Translations under genes and position numbers: made by a program
In this document: positions 62,301 through 63,656 of the stretch, piece by piece
Layout of the letters: the number at the start of each line of letters is the position of its first letter
Position numbering within the stretch: position 1 is the stretch's first letter
Notes under the pieces: generated by a model
Database searches by the model: none
The model's input: the letters and a program-made list of their open reading frames with translations, nothing else
What the model was told of the DNA's origin: nothing
DNA from: Patella vulgata
Lineage: Eukaryota > Mollusca > Gastropoda > Patellidae
DNA length: 64,000 bases
Direction of reading: 5' to 3'
Assembly: GCF_932274485.2 (NCBI RefSeq)
Contig: NC_065879.2
Span: 38,372,436 to 38,436,435, forward strand

Positions 62301-63656
62301 TATGTGAAATAACCCAAGGCCGGAGGCCATGGGTTATTTCACATATCGACCGAGGGTATTAGGGTAATATTTGTCTTACACACCAACATCAATGTTAAAT
62401 CTATCCTAATTGATTTCACCTATAAGATAATGGTTTAGCCCATATCGGCCCTGCGACTGATATGCTAAAATTTAGAAAACAAGTCGAAAGTTGCACGTAC
62501 ATTACACGTTGTCAAGCGATTCAGATGATGAACTGATCCACGCAAGTCAGTTTGTGGAAAATATGGTTGAAAAAGAAAATGTAGATTCTGACAAAGAATT
62601 TTTTAAAACTAGTCAAAGTGCAGAATTTATGCAGAAAATATTTAACGATGATTTAATGTACTCAGATATTTCGGATTGTGAGATACAAATGATAACGCTT
62701 TTCAGTTTCGAGTGACTAAAATGATGAATATTACCCACCAAATTCCGTATTTAGTTATGGGAATAGGTTTTCATTTACGGATTGGGAATAAAACTGATGT
62801 GGATATACTACACAATCCAGAATTTGAGTTTCAGACAAGTTCTCGATGGTCAGATGGGCCTGGTAAAGTTCTTCGTTCAAATCGTTTGGTAACATTGTAC
62901 AATAAGTAAATAAAATGTTAAAGCAAGAATTTGTCCTTTTTCATTGAGCTGTCCGTAAACCTGTTGTGACTTCATCAGAGGGTGATATCTGATATTGGTG
63001 ATATATCACCCTCTGATGATGTCACAACAGGTTGATACGTTTCATATCATGGGAGATCAAAGGAAATAACATCCCAAGGTGTGTAATTATACATATATAT
63101 AATGTAATTAGTTTGTTTGGCTTGAAAGAAGTCTTTCTAGGATTGACCAGTTTTGTTCTGACAAGAAAAAATAATATCATTTAACAATGTTATTGTAGGT
63201 TTTCTATTAAACTCTCCTATTAAATTTAAAGAAAGTTGTTTCATTAATGAATTATCTGACAGGTGTAAATTTATGCTTTATGGAGTTACCTCCCTTCTCA
63301 AATAATACAGTTAAAAACCTAAGGGGTTTTTTAAACTAGATACTATGTTGTCGCTCATACATGTATAGTCATAGGTTAATTGTGTTCTGTTTATCAATTC
63401 CACATGGACACTGTAATTAATACATGCTTTTAAAAACTATTTGTACAAAATTATATGGATGAACTTTTTCAAATTTCAGTGGATGGATCAAGAGCTGGAA
63501 AAGCAGAGCAGCATATTCAGATAACCAGTCCATCAGGTAGATCAGTTCCATTTGATATACAGGAAAATAGAACAGGAGAGCACAAAGTTACATATAGACC
63601 TAACGAAGGCGGTAAACATAGATTACAAATAGCTTATGGTGGATTAGATGTTAATG
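4981..63656 (+). CDS. jbug: Jitterbug-type filamin with three CH domains (5' part, spliced, runs off the right edge)
   Basis: Overall gene entry; exons are listed separately. The spliced product has three CH domains (about residues 25-134, 143-245 and 246-346 with exon 1a), an optional acidic insert, then at least 16 filamin-type Ig repeats of roughly 90 residues. The repeats carry the family marks VDAS-AG-G, APSG, YTP-EIG and GSPF. CH1-CH2 is the actin-binding unit of filamins. The third CH domain is typical of Drosophila jitterbug and C. elegans FLN-2, which are known actin cross-linkers that give mechanical strength to cells. Every junction is GT/AG and preserves frame: phase 0 at four early junctions, and one base of the split codon before the intron throughout the rod. 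About 2006 residues are encoded here, and no stop is reached. A two-CH filamin (cheerio type) is excluded by the third CH domain. Orthology to jbug is inferred from architecture, not from a search. Confidence 0.9.
5672..5735 (-). mobile_element. SINE family B, tail fragment
   Basis: AATGAAATGGGGTTTAACGT followed by CACTGTTCTGCTCC matches the family B tail. The rest is lost and a GA-repeat follows. Confidence 0.65.
5943..6285 (-). mobile_element. SINE family B, near full length
   Basis: The left end GAAATGAAATGGAATTTAA is the tail, then CTAATAAAGACGGGCGTACG, GGCCTCGGTTTTTCGTCCCA and, at the right, the B-box complement GGGATCGAATCC. In the intron downstream of exon 1a. Confidence 0.85.
6366..6602 (+). 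mobile_element. SINE A fragment joined to a 5'-truncated SINE B
   Basis: 6368-6400 (GCAGGGTTTAACGCACATTT) matches the family A tail read in minus orientation. From about 6401 (GACGAAAAACCGAGGTCC) to CATTTCATTTCATG it is family B on the plus strand. It looks like one element inserted at or next to the other. Confidence 0.7.
8109..8123 (+). repeat. Poly-G run
   Basis: Fifteen G in a row. Confidence 0.95.
8323..8443 (-). mobile_element. SINE family A, head-less fragment
   Basis: Matches the tail half of family A from AAACTAGGTCATTTCGGG through GGAGGACCCGGAGAAAACCC. The tRNA-like head is absent. Confidence 0.8.
9468..9498 (+). repeat. Poly-C followed by (AC)n
   Basis: Thirteen C then nine AC units, just left of the mariner remnant. 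Confidence 0.95.
9525..9995 (-). mobile_element. Internally deleted mariner-like transposon
   Basis: The right half encodes, on the minus strand, a degraded N-terminal DNA-binding region of a mariner transposase: VIKFLQLKCLTPTQIHADM, then FGNDAPSFFTVKK. At 9589-9627 is KYVHLERDYVEK followed by a stop, the usual mariner C-terminus. The catalytic core is missing and frames are broken. The left end GAGGGCTGACTGAAAAGTTT resembles mariner ends. Sits between exons 1a and 1b. Confidence 0.82.
10021..10833 (+). promoter_or_regulatory. Flank and probable promoter/5' UTR of exon 1b
   Basis: Needed to drive exon 1b if it is a first exon. TGACGTAC near 10410 resembles a cAMP-response core and CTATAATATACG near 10493 resembles a TATA element. 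Both are short words that occur by chance, so only position supports a promoter here. Confidence 0.4.
10834..11173 (+). CDS. jbug: Exon 1b: second alternative first coding exon, start Met and most of CH1
   Basis: Encodes 113 residues plus one base and ends at AATATTG|gtaagt in the same phase as exon 1a, so either can join exon 2. The leader MTEVQVDVIGHQARSKEGRG is longer than that of exon 1a, then DKWIIIQKTTFTNWIN begins CH1. No good acceptor (pyrimidine tract plus AG) sits just before the ATG, so it looks like a first exon with its own promoter rather than an internal exon. Using both 1a and 1b in one transcript would duplicate CH1, which makes mutually exclusive use likely. Confidence 0.92.
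12702..13081. mobile_element. TIR element, family 3, copy 1
   Basis: The left end CAGTCTGATTAAAATACAGA and right end TCTGTGTTTTAATCAGATTG are complementary, and pairing continues inward through TTTGTTTCGTTTTT and AAAAACGAAACGAAA. About 380 bp, no coding sequence. Confidence 0.8.
13832..13885 (-). mobile_element. SINE family A, short old fragment
   Basis: GGTCATTTTGGGACTAACA and TTCAATTTTATTT match the family A tail with changes. About 50 bp remain. Confidence 0.5.
15182..15562 (-). mobile_element. TTAA-flanked MITE, family 1, inverted copy
   Basis: Left end CTTAAACATACATTATGCAA, right end CCCATAATGTATCTTTAAG. The inside (ATGGATAATCGAGACTATGT, GATGATCGAGGCTATG) is the reverse complement of 16995-17380. 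TTAA at both ends. Confidence 0.82.
16868..17442. repeat. Minisatellite interrupted by the TTAA element
   Basis: Units of about 35 bp built on TTCACATTCAGTAAGATACC followed by ACTTCT and an AT stretch, at 16868-16994 and again at 17381-17442. Roughly four units before and two after the insertion. Confidence 0.7.
16995..17380 (+). mobile_element. TTAA-flanked MITE, family 1, inserted in a minisatellite
   Basis: TTAAAGATACATTATGGGAG at the left and CTTGCATAATGTATGTTTAA at the right. A minisatellite runs up to the left TTAA and resumes after the right TTAA, so a TTAA target duplication can be seen directly. TTAA targets are used by the piggyBac and Kolobok groups; which one applies here is unknown. 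Confidence 0.85.
19150..19440 (-). mobile_element. SINE family B, old diverged copy
   Basis: TGGAGTTCCAACTGTCAAGG, GTTCTTATATGTGCATGCCA and GGGAAACTTTCTCGGCCAAC align in order to the family B body. The open frames here are SINE-derived. Confidence 0.65.
19905..20012 (+). repeat. Tandem repeat, about 58 bp, two copies
   Basis: ATTATAGTGTAAGAA, GTCTGGATAATAAA and TATAGGT occur twice in order. Confidence 0.75.
21247..21436 (+). CDS. jbug: Exon 2: end of CH1, start of CH2
   Basis: Acceptor ttttccag|GTAGTGAAG, donor CTACA|gtatgt. It completes the Gly codon of exon 1a or 1b and reads GSEDIVNGNQKLILGLIW (end of CH1), then FPPKKLMLAWLKAVIPDC and FTSDWNDGVAL (start of CH2). LILGLIW and the DWNDGVAL helix are conserved CH elements. 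The preceding intron is about 10 kb from exon 1b and about 16 kb from exon 1a. Confidence 0.95.
21996..22061 (+). CDS. jbug: Exon 3: CH2 core
   Basis: A 66 nt exon with acceptor ttatttcag|TGCTTTA and donor AACAACAG|gtaaga. Joined to exon 2 it reads VALHALLDYCKPGLCPDWKK, matching the filamin CH2 segment that contains LCPDW. The exon is short, but frame, splice sites and CH2 continuity agree. Confidence 0.93.
23856..24223 (+). mobile_element. SINE family B, full length with 12 bp target-site repeats
   Basis: Starts GGGAGTCACGGTGGCTAGGT (A-box region), has a B-box-like GGTGCTCGATCCC, a long body (GACGAAAAACCGAGGTCC, TTTCCCTCATAGCAC, CAGTAGGATGTTAAACC) and ends in ATTTC repeats. Flanked by TTGAAAAGAGAA at 23844-23855 and 24224-24235. 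A tRNA-derived SINE in the intron after exon 3. Confidence 0.92.
25500..25605 (-). mobile_element. Possible very old SINE family B fragment
   Basis: CATGCCAATGTGTACACA, then GAGGGACCATTGTTTCTCCC and CATCCAAAC, align loosely with the family B segment around CATGCCAACTTGTACGTAGG. Confidence 0.35.
27949..28540. mobile_element. Unidentified TIR element dense in GCAACT / AGTTGC hexamers
   Basis: The left segment TCGACCTTGCAACTGAAAGC is mirrored at the right (reverse complement GCGACTTTGCAACCCAGAGC). Inside are at least ten GCAACT, several AGTTGC, three copies of the palindrome GCAACTAGTTGC and four GTCGAC. No convincing protein. Probably the ends of a DNA transposon; family not recognised. Confidence 0.6.
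29850..30055 (-). mobile_element. SINE family B, diverged copy
   Basis: TAATAAAGATGGACATATAT, TGCTTTGAGAGAAATTTTGT, AGCCTACTCTAGGGTTCTTT and TTACGTGCAC match family B in order. The head end carries AATCAAACCCAGGACC. Confidence 0.7.
30239..30452 (+). CDS. jbug: Exon 4: end of CH2, start of CH3
   Basis: Acceptor attttacag|ATTAGAT, donor TTTACT|gtaagt, phase 0 end. Reads RLDNCSRAMTLAKNEFNIP, then IVRPEDFSSPHLDDLSGMTY, the C-terminal CH2 helices with the family-like PEDF and MTYLS elements. It then starts a third CH domain with GYHATLRNVRALLKHG. Follows an 8.2 kb intron. Confidence 0.95.
30618..30862 (-). mobile_element. SINE family B, diverged copy after exon 4
   Basis: AATGAAGTGGGGTTTAACGT, CTACTTTTCTGCACCAAC, CCAACTGCCAAGGGTTCCTT and GAGAAACGTTCTCGGATC follow the family B order. 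Located 165 bp downstream of exon 4. Confidence 0.75.
31171..31279 (+). CDS. jbug: Exon 5: CH3 core
   Basis: Acceptor tatttctag|ACTGATTGG, donor AAAGAG|gtattg. Reads TDWHDGILLCNLTKSLGVEP and then GGWPNMTSNNVENLQR. The D-W-x-D-G element marks a CH domain and, after two earlier CH domains, identifies CH3, the diagnostic feature of this filamin type. Confidence 0.94.
31340..31369 (+). repeat. (TTTTA)n microsatellite
   Basis: About six TTTTA units, 60 bp after exon 5. Confidence 0.95.
32465..32652 (+). CDS. jbug: Exon 6: end of CH3 and first strand of Ig repeat 1
   Basis: Acceptor ctacacag|GAATGG, donor CAAGAG|gtaagc, phase 0 end. Reads GMDSARKLGIEPILSAKEMS, then GIMAYAAYFTRL (last CH3 helix), then a short linker and INGDFQNIHVGQE. 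That last piece resembles the opening VG-x-F segment of a filamin Ig repeat and is completed by exon 8. Confidence 0.94.
32755..32945. repeat. Dispersed repeat, copy 1
   Basis: Shares ATCAAGTCAATGGATC, TCCACTGTG and CAGTCCCAGGTCTGTAG with 52285-52440, and GTGACACAGGCTT with 47690-47815. Type unknown. Confidence 0.5.
33083..33436. mobile_element. TIR element, family 2, copy 1
   Basis: Ends GAAGCGATTATTTCATATT and AATATGAAATTCTCGCTTT form an inverted repeat. The interior (CAGTCCTACCTTG, CACTATTGCCAGTTGAGAAA, AAACAAGGGAGGTAATTG) matches 54228-54610 closely. Non-coding, about 350 bp, in the intron before exon 7. Confidence 0.8.
33936..34331 (+). CDS. jbug: Exon 7: probable cassette exon, acidic disordered insert
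   Basis: Encodes 132 residues with no recognisable fold, rich in Glu, Asp, Ser and Gln (for example VREVKEEELQ and IKEDVKRVET). Acceptor aatttcag|TCCCCT, donor GAAACT|gtaaat. Both boundaries are phase 0, so including or skipping it keeps frame. Joining exon 6 directly to exon 8 gives HVGQE-KTFQVSVD, the natural continuation of an Ig repeat, so this exon interrupts Ig 1 when included. The donor is weak. Reading through it adds VNF and a stop. I cannot name a function; a hinge or regulatory insert is a guess. Confidence 0.75.
35786..35955 (-). mobile_element. SINE related to family A, different tRNA-like head
   Basis: Shares GGGAGGAAACCGG and AAACCCACGAGGTTGAGAAGG with family A. The minus-strand head GGTTGGTAAGCCATAGTGG differs, so this is a related subfamily or mosaic. 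Confidence 0.55.
36410..36699. mobile_element. 290 bp TIR element with internal GCCCGAAA repeats
   Basis: Perfect 16 bp terminal inverted repeats ACATAGGCGTAGGAGC and GCTCCTACGCCTATGT. The interior has GCCCGAAA about four times and its complement TTCGGGCA twice. Non-coding, in the intron between exons 7 and 8. Confidence 0.88.
36836..37029 (+). mobile_element. SINE family A, 5'-truncated, plus strand
   Basis: Begins in the B-box region (GGTTTCGATTCTCC), then GTACGTGACAAGGAGTAGGG, CTCCCACTACTAAAGACCCC and the CTCTCTCTC tail. Diverged from the other copies and directly followed by the minisatellite at 37032. Confidence 0.82.
37032..37240 (+). repeat. Minisatellite, about seven units built on TGTCTCACAGTATTAAG
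   Basis: TGTCTYRCAGTATTAAG with TATGTG before it recurs at 23-40 base intervals with variation. Follows the SINE at 36836-37029. Confidence 0.85.
38454..38606 (+). CDS. jbug: Exon 8: Ig repeat 1
   Basis: Acceptor attcttcag|AAAACATTC, 51 codons, phase 0 at both ends. Reads KTFQVSVDSDVLPHDVRAEV, then CSFTPSETGMHK, the FTPSE-G-H signature of filamin repeats. The donor CATAAG|gttggt is unusual at +4 to +6, but joining here gives GMHK-LNVYVEGE, exactly the expected strand. Other nearby GT sites break the frame. Confidence 0.85.
39075..39333 (+). CDS. jbug: Exon 9: end of Ig 1, first half of Ig 2
   Basis: Acceptor ttattttag|TTGAATGTG, donor GAAGTTG|gtaaga. Reads LNVYVEGEAVSGCPVSFQV (last strands of Ig 1, with GCP where GSP is usual), then MKVDTSRAGKGNVRIEARSP and SGSFNPTEVG of Ig 2. 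At 259 nt it combines pieces that later modules split over 147 and 84 nt exons. Confidence 0.93.
39773..39910 (+). CDS. jbug: Exon 10: end of Ig 2, start of Ig 3
   Basis: A 138 nt exon with acceptor tcttag|GTGATTGG and donor TTCAATG|gtaagt. Reads GDWQMSVRYDDVDVGGSPYT, then VKVYDPNAVKVYGLEG. This is the first of the recurring 138 nt type that carries the GSPF strand and the linker to the next repeat. Confidence 0.94.
40113..40215 (+). repeat. Tandem repeat, about 46 bp, 2.3 copies
   Basis: GACCATCTTGCTAAAATA and GAAATCTATCATMCCAGCAA occur twice, with a partial third unit. In the intron before exon 11. Confidence 0.8.
40275..40448 (+). CDS. jbug: Exon 11: body of Ig 3
   Basis: A 174 nt exon with acceptor gttttag|CTGATACA and donor GTCAGAG|gtgagt. 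Reads ADTSQAGDGDLDVTVNYQGQ and then INFTPQGAGAYKVNVRFAGE. This is the first 174 nt exon, the type that encodes most of each odd-numbered repeat. Confidence 0.94.
40449..43530. other. Introns around exon 12
   Basis: Introns of 1.2 and 1.7 kb, AT-rich, with no recognisable repeat or gene. Confidence 0.6.
41692..41838 (+). CDS. jbug: Exon 12: end of Ig 3, start of Ig 4
   Basis: A 147 nt exon with acceptor ttctacag|GTTCACCC and donor GTTATAT|gtgagt. Reads GSPYTLEIVDSSMVTVTGDG and then FNVQTRGAGGGNINVDVI. The GSPY strand closes Ig 3. Confidence 0.94.
43531..43614 (+). CDS. jbug: Exon 13: middle of Ig 4
   Basis: An 84 nt exon with acceptor ttaaatag|CACCAAG and donor GAAGCAG|gtaatt. Reads SPSGRKLATKIIRETDEYYR and ends IEYFPEEAG. 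SPSG and FPEEAG are the positional equivalents of APSG and TP-EIG in other repeats. Confidence 0.92.
43715..43826 (+). mobile_element. SINE family B, 3' part only
   Basis: GTCAAATTTCCCTCATAGCA, CTTCATTAGCCCAGTCGGAG, CAGTAGGATGTTAAACC and ATTTC repeats: the last 110 bp of the family. Lies 100 bp after exon 13. Confidence 0.85.
43999..44139 (+). CDS. jbug: Exon 14: end of Ig 4, start of Ig 5
   Basis: A 141 nt exon (138 type plus one codon) with acceptor gtttcag|GAGATCAC and donor TTTGATA|gtaagt. Reads GDHKITVFFYDQPLRGSPFT, CKVYDLGKLVV, then the linker into Ig 5. Confidence 0.93.
44669..44836 (+). CDS. jbug: Exon 15: body of Ig 5
   Basis: A 168 nt exon with acceptor gtttatag|TTGATGC and donor GTGGAAG|gttagt. 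Reads DASLAGSGNIEIRVNEGR and then VASFIPEAPIEHYVEMTFNN. It is two codons shorter than the usual 174. Confidence 0.92.
45175..45321 (+). CDS. jbug: Exon 16: end of Ig 5, start of Ig 6
   Basis: A 147 nt exon with acceptor tgtttcag|GAAGTCC and donor GTTAAAG|gtatat. Reads GSPWRLSVLDPQQISAVGHG, then KIYSEGTPLDDVIVTVK. It has GSPW in place of GSPF. Confidence 0.93.
46337..46417 (+). CDS. jbug: Exon 17: middle of Ig 6
   Basis: An 81 nt exon with acceptor attttag|CTCCTTCC and donor GAAGTTG|gtaagc. Reads APSGQTLPSNISRSSEEIKV and ends DYTPSEVG. It is too short to stand out as an open frame but is fixed by both splice sites, phase and the APSG to YTPSEVG layout. Confidence 0.9.
46818..46955 (+). CDS. 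jbug: Exon 18: end of Ig 6, start of Ig 7
   Basis: A 138 nt exon with acceptor tattcag|GTGATTATG and donor TTCTACC|gtaagt. Reads GDYEIRVTCGENEVNGSPFL, AKAYDTSAITV, and ends YKPIDFY. Confidence 0.92.
47108..47180. repeat. Dispersed repeat, fragment
   Basis: AACACAAGATAAAAATACAT and GGACATTGTAAGACATAAAA resemble the first part of 32755-32945. Confidence 0.35.
47690..47815. repeat. Dispersed repeat, fragment
   Basis: CCGTCCACTGCTATGTGCAG and CAGTGACACAGGCTT resemble the last part of 32755-32945. Confidence 0.35.
48310..48477 (+). CDS. jbug: Exon 19: body of Ig 7
   Basis: A 168 nt exon with acceptor tgttgtag|TTGATGT and donor TTACCTT|gtaagt. Reads DVQYAGEGQLQIMVNNGN and then YKITFVPVEPGKQNIDISFN. 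The usual DAS-AG is DVQYAG here. Confidence 0.92.
48681..48881 (+). repeat. Tandem duplication, about 107 bp unit, two copies
   Basis: GCCCTGTTTGCAAGCCTC / GCCCTGCTTGCAAGCCCC, CAAATGTTTTTACCC, GGTTGGGAAACA and GCTGTAGAT recur at a constant spacing of about 107 bases. In the intron before exon 20. Confidence 0.85.
48995..49141 (+). CDS. jbug: Exon 20: end of Ig 7, start of Ig 8
   Basis: A 147 nt exon with acceptor tttcaag|GTTCACC and donor TATATT|gtaagt. The split codon makes Cys, so the strand reads CSPLTCNATDLSSAIVSMKP instead of GSPF. It then reads VFDIKTETDNANQVYCTVEV. Confidence 0.9.
49782..49951. mobile_element. 170 bp fold-back MITE
   Basis: CAGGGCCCTTATTCACGAAA at the left mirrors TTTCGTGAATAAGGGCCCTG at the right, and near-perfect pairing runs about 60 bp inward through AACTTAAACTAAG and AAATTTTAAGAAAT. 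In the intron before exon 21. Confidence 0.88.
50539..50622 (+). CDS. jbug: Exon 21: middle of Ig 8
   Basis: An 84 nt exon with acceptor actattag|CTCCTAC and donor GATATTG|gtgaga. Reads SPTGQKVPVHITGNASTG and ends VEYVPRDIG. Confidence 0.92.
50858..51095. mobile_element. TIR element, family 3, shorter diverged copy
   Basis: Left end CAATCTGATTGAGATACATA, right end TTTGTGTTTTAATCAGATTG, with CCAGATCCTA inside as in 12702-13081. In the intron before exon 22. Confidence 0.68.
51231..51368 (+). CDS. jbug: Exon 22: end of Ig 8, start of Ig 9
   Basis: A 138 nt exon with acceptor aattttag|GAACTTAT and donor TTTATAG|gtaagt. Reads GTYVVTASLAGIQIKGSPFR, VKSFDPTQVKV, and ends GIVGTPCKFI. A SINE sits 53 bp downstream in the next intron. 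Confidence 0.93.
51422..51658 (-). mobile_element. SINE family B, 5'-truncated with 14 bp target-site repeats
   Basis: GAAATGAAATGAAATGGGG at the left is the pentamer tail read on the other strand. The body runs to GGTTTTTCGTCTCATACGAA and stops before the tRNA-like head. Flanked by GGAAAATATGATAT at 51408-51421 and 51659-51672. Confidence 0.92.
51991..52164 (+). CDS. jbug: Exon 23: body of Ig 9
   Basis: A 174 nt exon with acceptor tttaatag|TTGATGC and donor GTCCCAG|gtgagt. Reads VDASSAGEGTLELTVSANGR and then YEVSFVGRQATKHQANITYN. Confidence 0.94.
52285..52440. repeat. Dispersed repeat, copy 2
   Basis: GGATCAAGTGAATGGATCTG, GTGTCCACTGTGCTGTACAG and TCCCAGGCCTCTAGGGATAC align with 32755-32945. 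In the intron before exon 24. Confidence 0.5.
52532..52678 (+). CDS. jbug: Exon 24: end of Ig 9, start of Ig 10
   Basis: A 147 nt exon with acceptor ttttgcag|GTTGTCC and donor GTACAAG|gtaggg. Reads GCPFEIDFLDASRITAHGDG, then SVHAPGAAMPDLSVRVQ. It has GCPF in place of GSPF. Confidence 0.93.
52679..53736. other. Intron between exons 24 and 25
   Basis: About 1.06 kb of AT-rich sequence. Nothing recognised. Confidence 0.6.
53737..53820 (+). CDS. jbug: Exon 25: middle of Ig 10
   Basis: An 84 nt exon with acceptor tttttag|CACCTGATG and donor GAGATAG|gtgagt. Reads APDGRESLAKIRQKNNDTF and ends VEWTPHEIG. Confidence 0.93.
54065..54202 (+). CDS. jbug: Exon 26: end of Ig 10, start of Ig 11
   Basis: A 138 nt exon with acceptor ttggcag|GTGATCATC and donor TTTACAT|gtaagt. 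Reads GDHRVIVEYADMPISGSPFT, VKAFDASNVKV, and ends FLGRPVPFT. Confidence 0.94.
54228..54610. mobile_element. TIR element, family 2, copy 2
   Basis: Ends TTAAAGCTACAATTTCATAT and ATATGAAATTCTATAGCTTT. The interior matches 33083-33436, with small insertions including a duplicated GGAGGTAATTA. In the intron after exon 26. Confidence 0.82.
54866..54936 (+). pseudogene. Decayed partial copy of exon 27 in the preceding intron
   Basis: Sequence following tttttttag resembles the start of exon 27: TGGATGCCA, then AGATGGTAATCTAG, AATACAA and CTGATCAT occur in the same order and spacing. It carries an in-frame TAA five codons in and diverges after about 70 bases with no matching 3' half or donor. It looks like a tandem exon duplication that has decayed, and it is not part of the coding sequence. 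Confidence 0.75.
55106..55279 (+). CDS. jbug: Exon 27: body of Ig 11
   Basis: A 174 nt exon with acceptor tattttag|TGGATGCC and donor GTGCCAG|gtatta. Reads DASEAGDGNLEIQVTADHDS and then FKVSFTPQKAKTHLVNIRFN. A degenerate copy of its 5' part lies 240 bp upstream at 54866. Confidence 0.94.
55506..55652 (+). CDS. jbug: Exon 28: end of Ig 11, start of Ig 12
   Basis: A 147 nt exon with acceptor cattctag|GTAGTCC and donor GTTATCT|gtaagt. Reads GSPFHCRILDSDRVQVSSDS, then FKVDPQDAGEGELEVKVI. Confidence 0.94.
55788..56117 (+). mobile_element. SINE family B, full length, diverged
   Basis: GGAAGCCACAGTGGCTCAGT at the head, GTCAGTGGTGCAGGACAGGG in the body, and TTTCCCTCATAGCACACTG and AGCAGAACAGTAGGATGTTA (as GTGCAGAACAGTAGG) near the ATTCC-type tail. 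Target-site repeats are unclear. In the intron between exons 28 and 29. Confidence 0.88.
56265..56486 (+). CDS. jbug: Exon 29: middle and end of Ig 12, start of Ig 13 (fused 84+138 type)
   Basis: A 222 nt exon with acceptor attttcag|CCGCAAC and donor TTTCATG|gtaagt. Reads SATGHEIPSRITGSS, DYTPQEIGRYKVYVEYGGVE, VNGSPFTSNVYDPSLVKV. The TP-EIG to GRYKV junction, where other modules have an intron, is continuous here. 222 equals 84 plus 138, so the intron has been lost. Confidence 0.94.
56736..56909 (+). CDS. jbug: Exon 30: body of Ig 13
   Basis: A 174 nt exon with acceptor aattccag|TGGATGC and donor ATACCTG|gtaagc. Reads VDASAAGQGELAAEIKSHGT and then YELSFTPQDMSTHVVTALFN. Its 3' end is partly repeated in the following intron. 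Confidence 0.94.
57160..57265 (-). mobile_element. SINE family A, strongly diverged fragment
   Basis: TTTAGAAATTGGAGGAAACC and GGCAGGCAATCCTA match the body of family A in the same order. No head or tail seen. Confidence 0.5.
57542..57688 (+). CDS. jbug: Exon 31: end of Ig 13, start of Ig 14
   Basis: A 147 nt exon with acceptor tattacag|GTTCACC and donor ATTGTTA|gtaagt. Reads GSPFHVDVIDTSSVTMSGQG, then FNLDLHGMDDTDLDVQIV. No in-frame Met near its start, but splice sites, exact length and phase fit the module. Confidence 0.92.
57689..58836. other. Intron between exons 31 and 32
   Basis: About 1.15 kb. Nothing recognised. Confidence 0.6.
58837..59058 (+). CDS. jbug: Exon 32: middle and end of Ig 14, start of Ig 15 (fused 84+138 type)
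   Basis: A 222 nt exon with acceptor cttgcag|GCCCATC and donor TTCACAG|gtaacc. Reads SPSGHELPCKLSRKGH, AEFTPMEVGSHFIDVFFAGN, then LHGSPFISHAFDPSLVRITD. Same intron loss as exon 29, and it shares the DPSLV linker with it. Confidence 0.93.
59483..59656 (+). CDS. jbug: Exon 33: body of Ig 15
   Basis: A 174 nt exon with acceptor ctttacag|TTGATGC and donor ATTCCAG|gtacat. Reads VDATMAGVGELDAVVSHNGH and then YRYTFIPGESGHYEVNAKFN. Confidence 0.94.
59994..60228 (-). mobile_element. SINE family A with 15 bp target-site repeats, internal deletion
   Basis: Same head, body and CT tail as 3415-3697, but it lacks about 37 bases after GGGGTTTAACA. Flanked by TAATGAAGAATAAAG at 59979-59993 and 60229-60243. 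Lies in the intron after exon 33. The long minus-strand open frame here is SINE-derived and is not a gene. Confidence 0.92.
60361..60522 (+). CDS. jbug: Exon 34: end of Ig 15, start of Ig 16 (unusually long)
   Basis: Acceptor ttttcaag|GATGTCC. Reads GCPVVINVEEEIPTFITISF, then EKNHHFMLHMNGKQIDMSLL, ending QIQIQ. At 162 nt it is five codons longer than the 147 nt type. The donor ATTCAAG|gtttaa is weak. It is preferred because IQIQ then joins APNGDQ of exon 35, as in other repeats. A stronger donor at 60544 (gtatat) would add seven residues in the same phase. Confidence 0.8.
60523..61607. other. Intron between exons 34 and 35
   Basis: About 1.1 kb of AT-rich sequence beginning at a weak donor. 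No other feature seen. Confidence 0.6.
61608..61691 (+). CDS. jbug: Exon 35: middle of Ig 16
   Basis: An 84 nt exon with acceptor tatttag|CACCCAAT and donor GTTGCAG|gtaaga. Reads APNGDQVPARLAPQPNGDF and ends VEWTPNVAG. Fixed by splice sites and exact module length. Confidence 0.92.
62058..62195 (+). CDS. jbug: Exon 36: end of Ig 16, start of Ig 17
   Basis: A 138 nt exon with acceptor cacacag|GACGACAT and donor TTTACAG|gtattt. Reads GRHTVDVSFAGQQIQGSPFY, IEVFDITKVRV, and ends NEPAGFT. The next intron holds the hairpin-flanked element at 62273-63031. Confidence 0.93.
62273..62375. repeat. Long hairpin 1 in the intron after exon 36
   Basis: GAtAAATATTACCCTAA and TTAGGGTAATATTTGTC, then GATATGTGAAATAACCCA and TGGGTTATTTCACATATC, pair around the loop AAGGCCGGAGGCCA. 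ACCGAGGGT occurs in the same orientation in both arms and so is not paired. Confidence 0.85.
62491..62909 (+). pseudogene. Unidentified acidic open segments between two hairpins
   Basis: An open stretch at 62491-62709 encodes SDSDDELIHASQFVENM and further acidic sequence. A second frame, 62712-62909, encodes MTKMMNITHQIPYLVMGIG and more. The first has no ATG at its start and is closed upstream by TAG, so a whole gene is unlikely. The acidic ASQ-containing start recalls N-termini of proteins linked to DNA transposons in invertebrates, but I cannot assign a family. Confidence 0.3.
62960..63031. repeat. Long hairpin 2
   Basis: 29 base arms beginning CCTGTTGTGACTTCATCAG and ending CTGATGATGTCACAACAGG, with one mismatch and a 14 base loop. 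It closes the segment that starts with hairpin 1. Confidence 0.88.
63480..63656 (+). CDS. jbug: Exon 37: body of Ig 17 (last exon in window)
   Basis: A 177 nt exon with acceptor aatttcag|TGGATGG and donor GTTAATG|gtgagt. Reads VDGSRAGKAEQHIQITSPSG, then HKVTYRPNEGGKHRLQIAYG and GGLDVNG. The closing GSPF strand should be in the next exon, outside the window. Confidence 0.93.
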
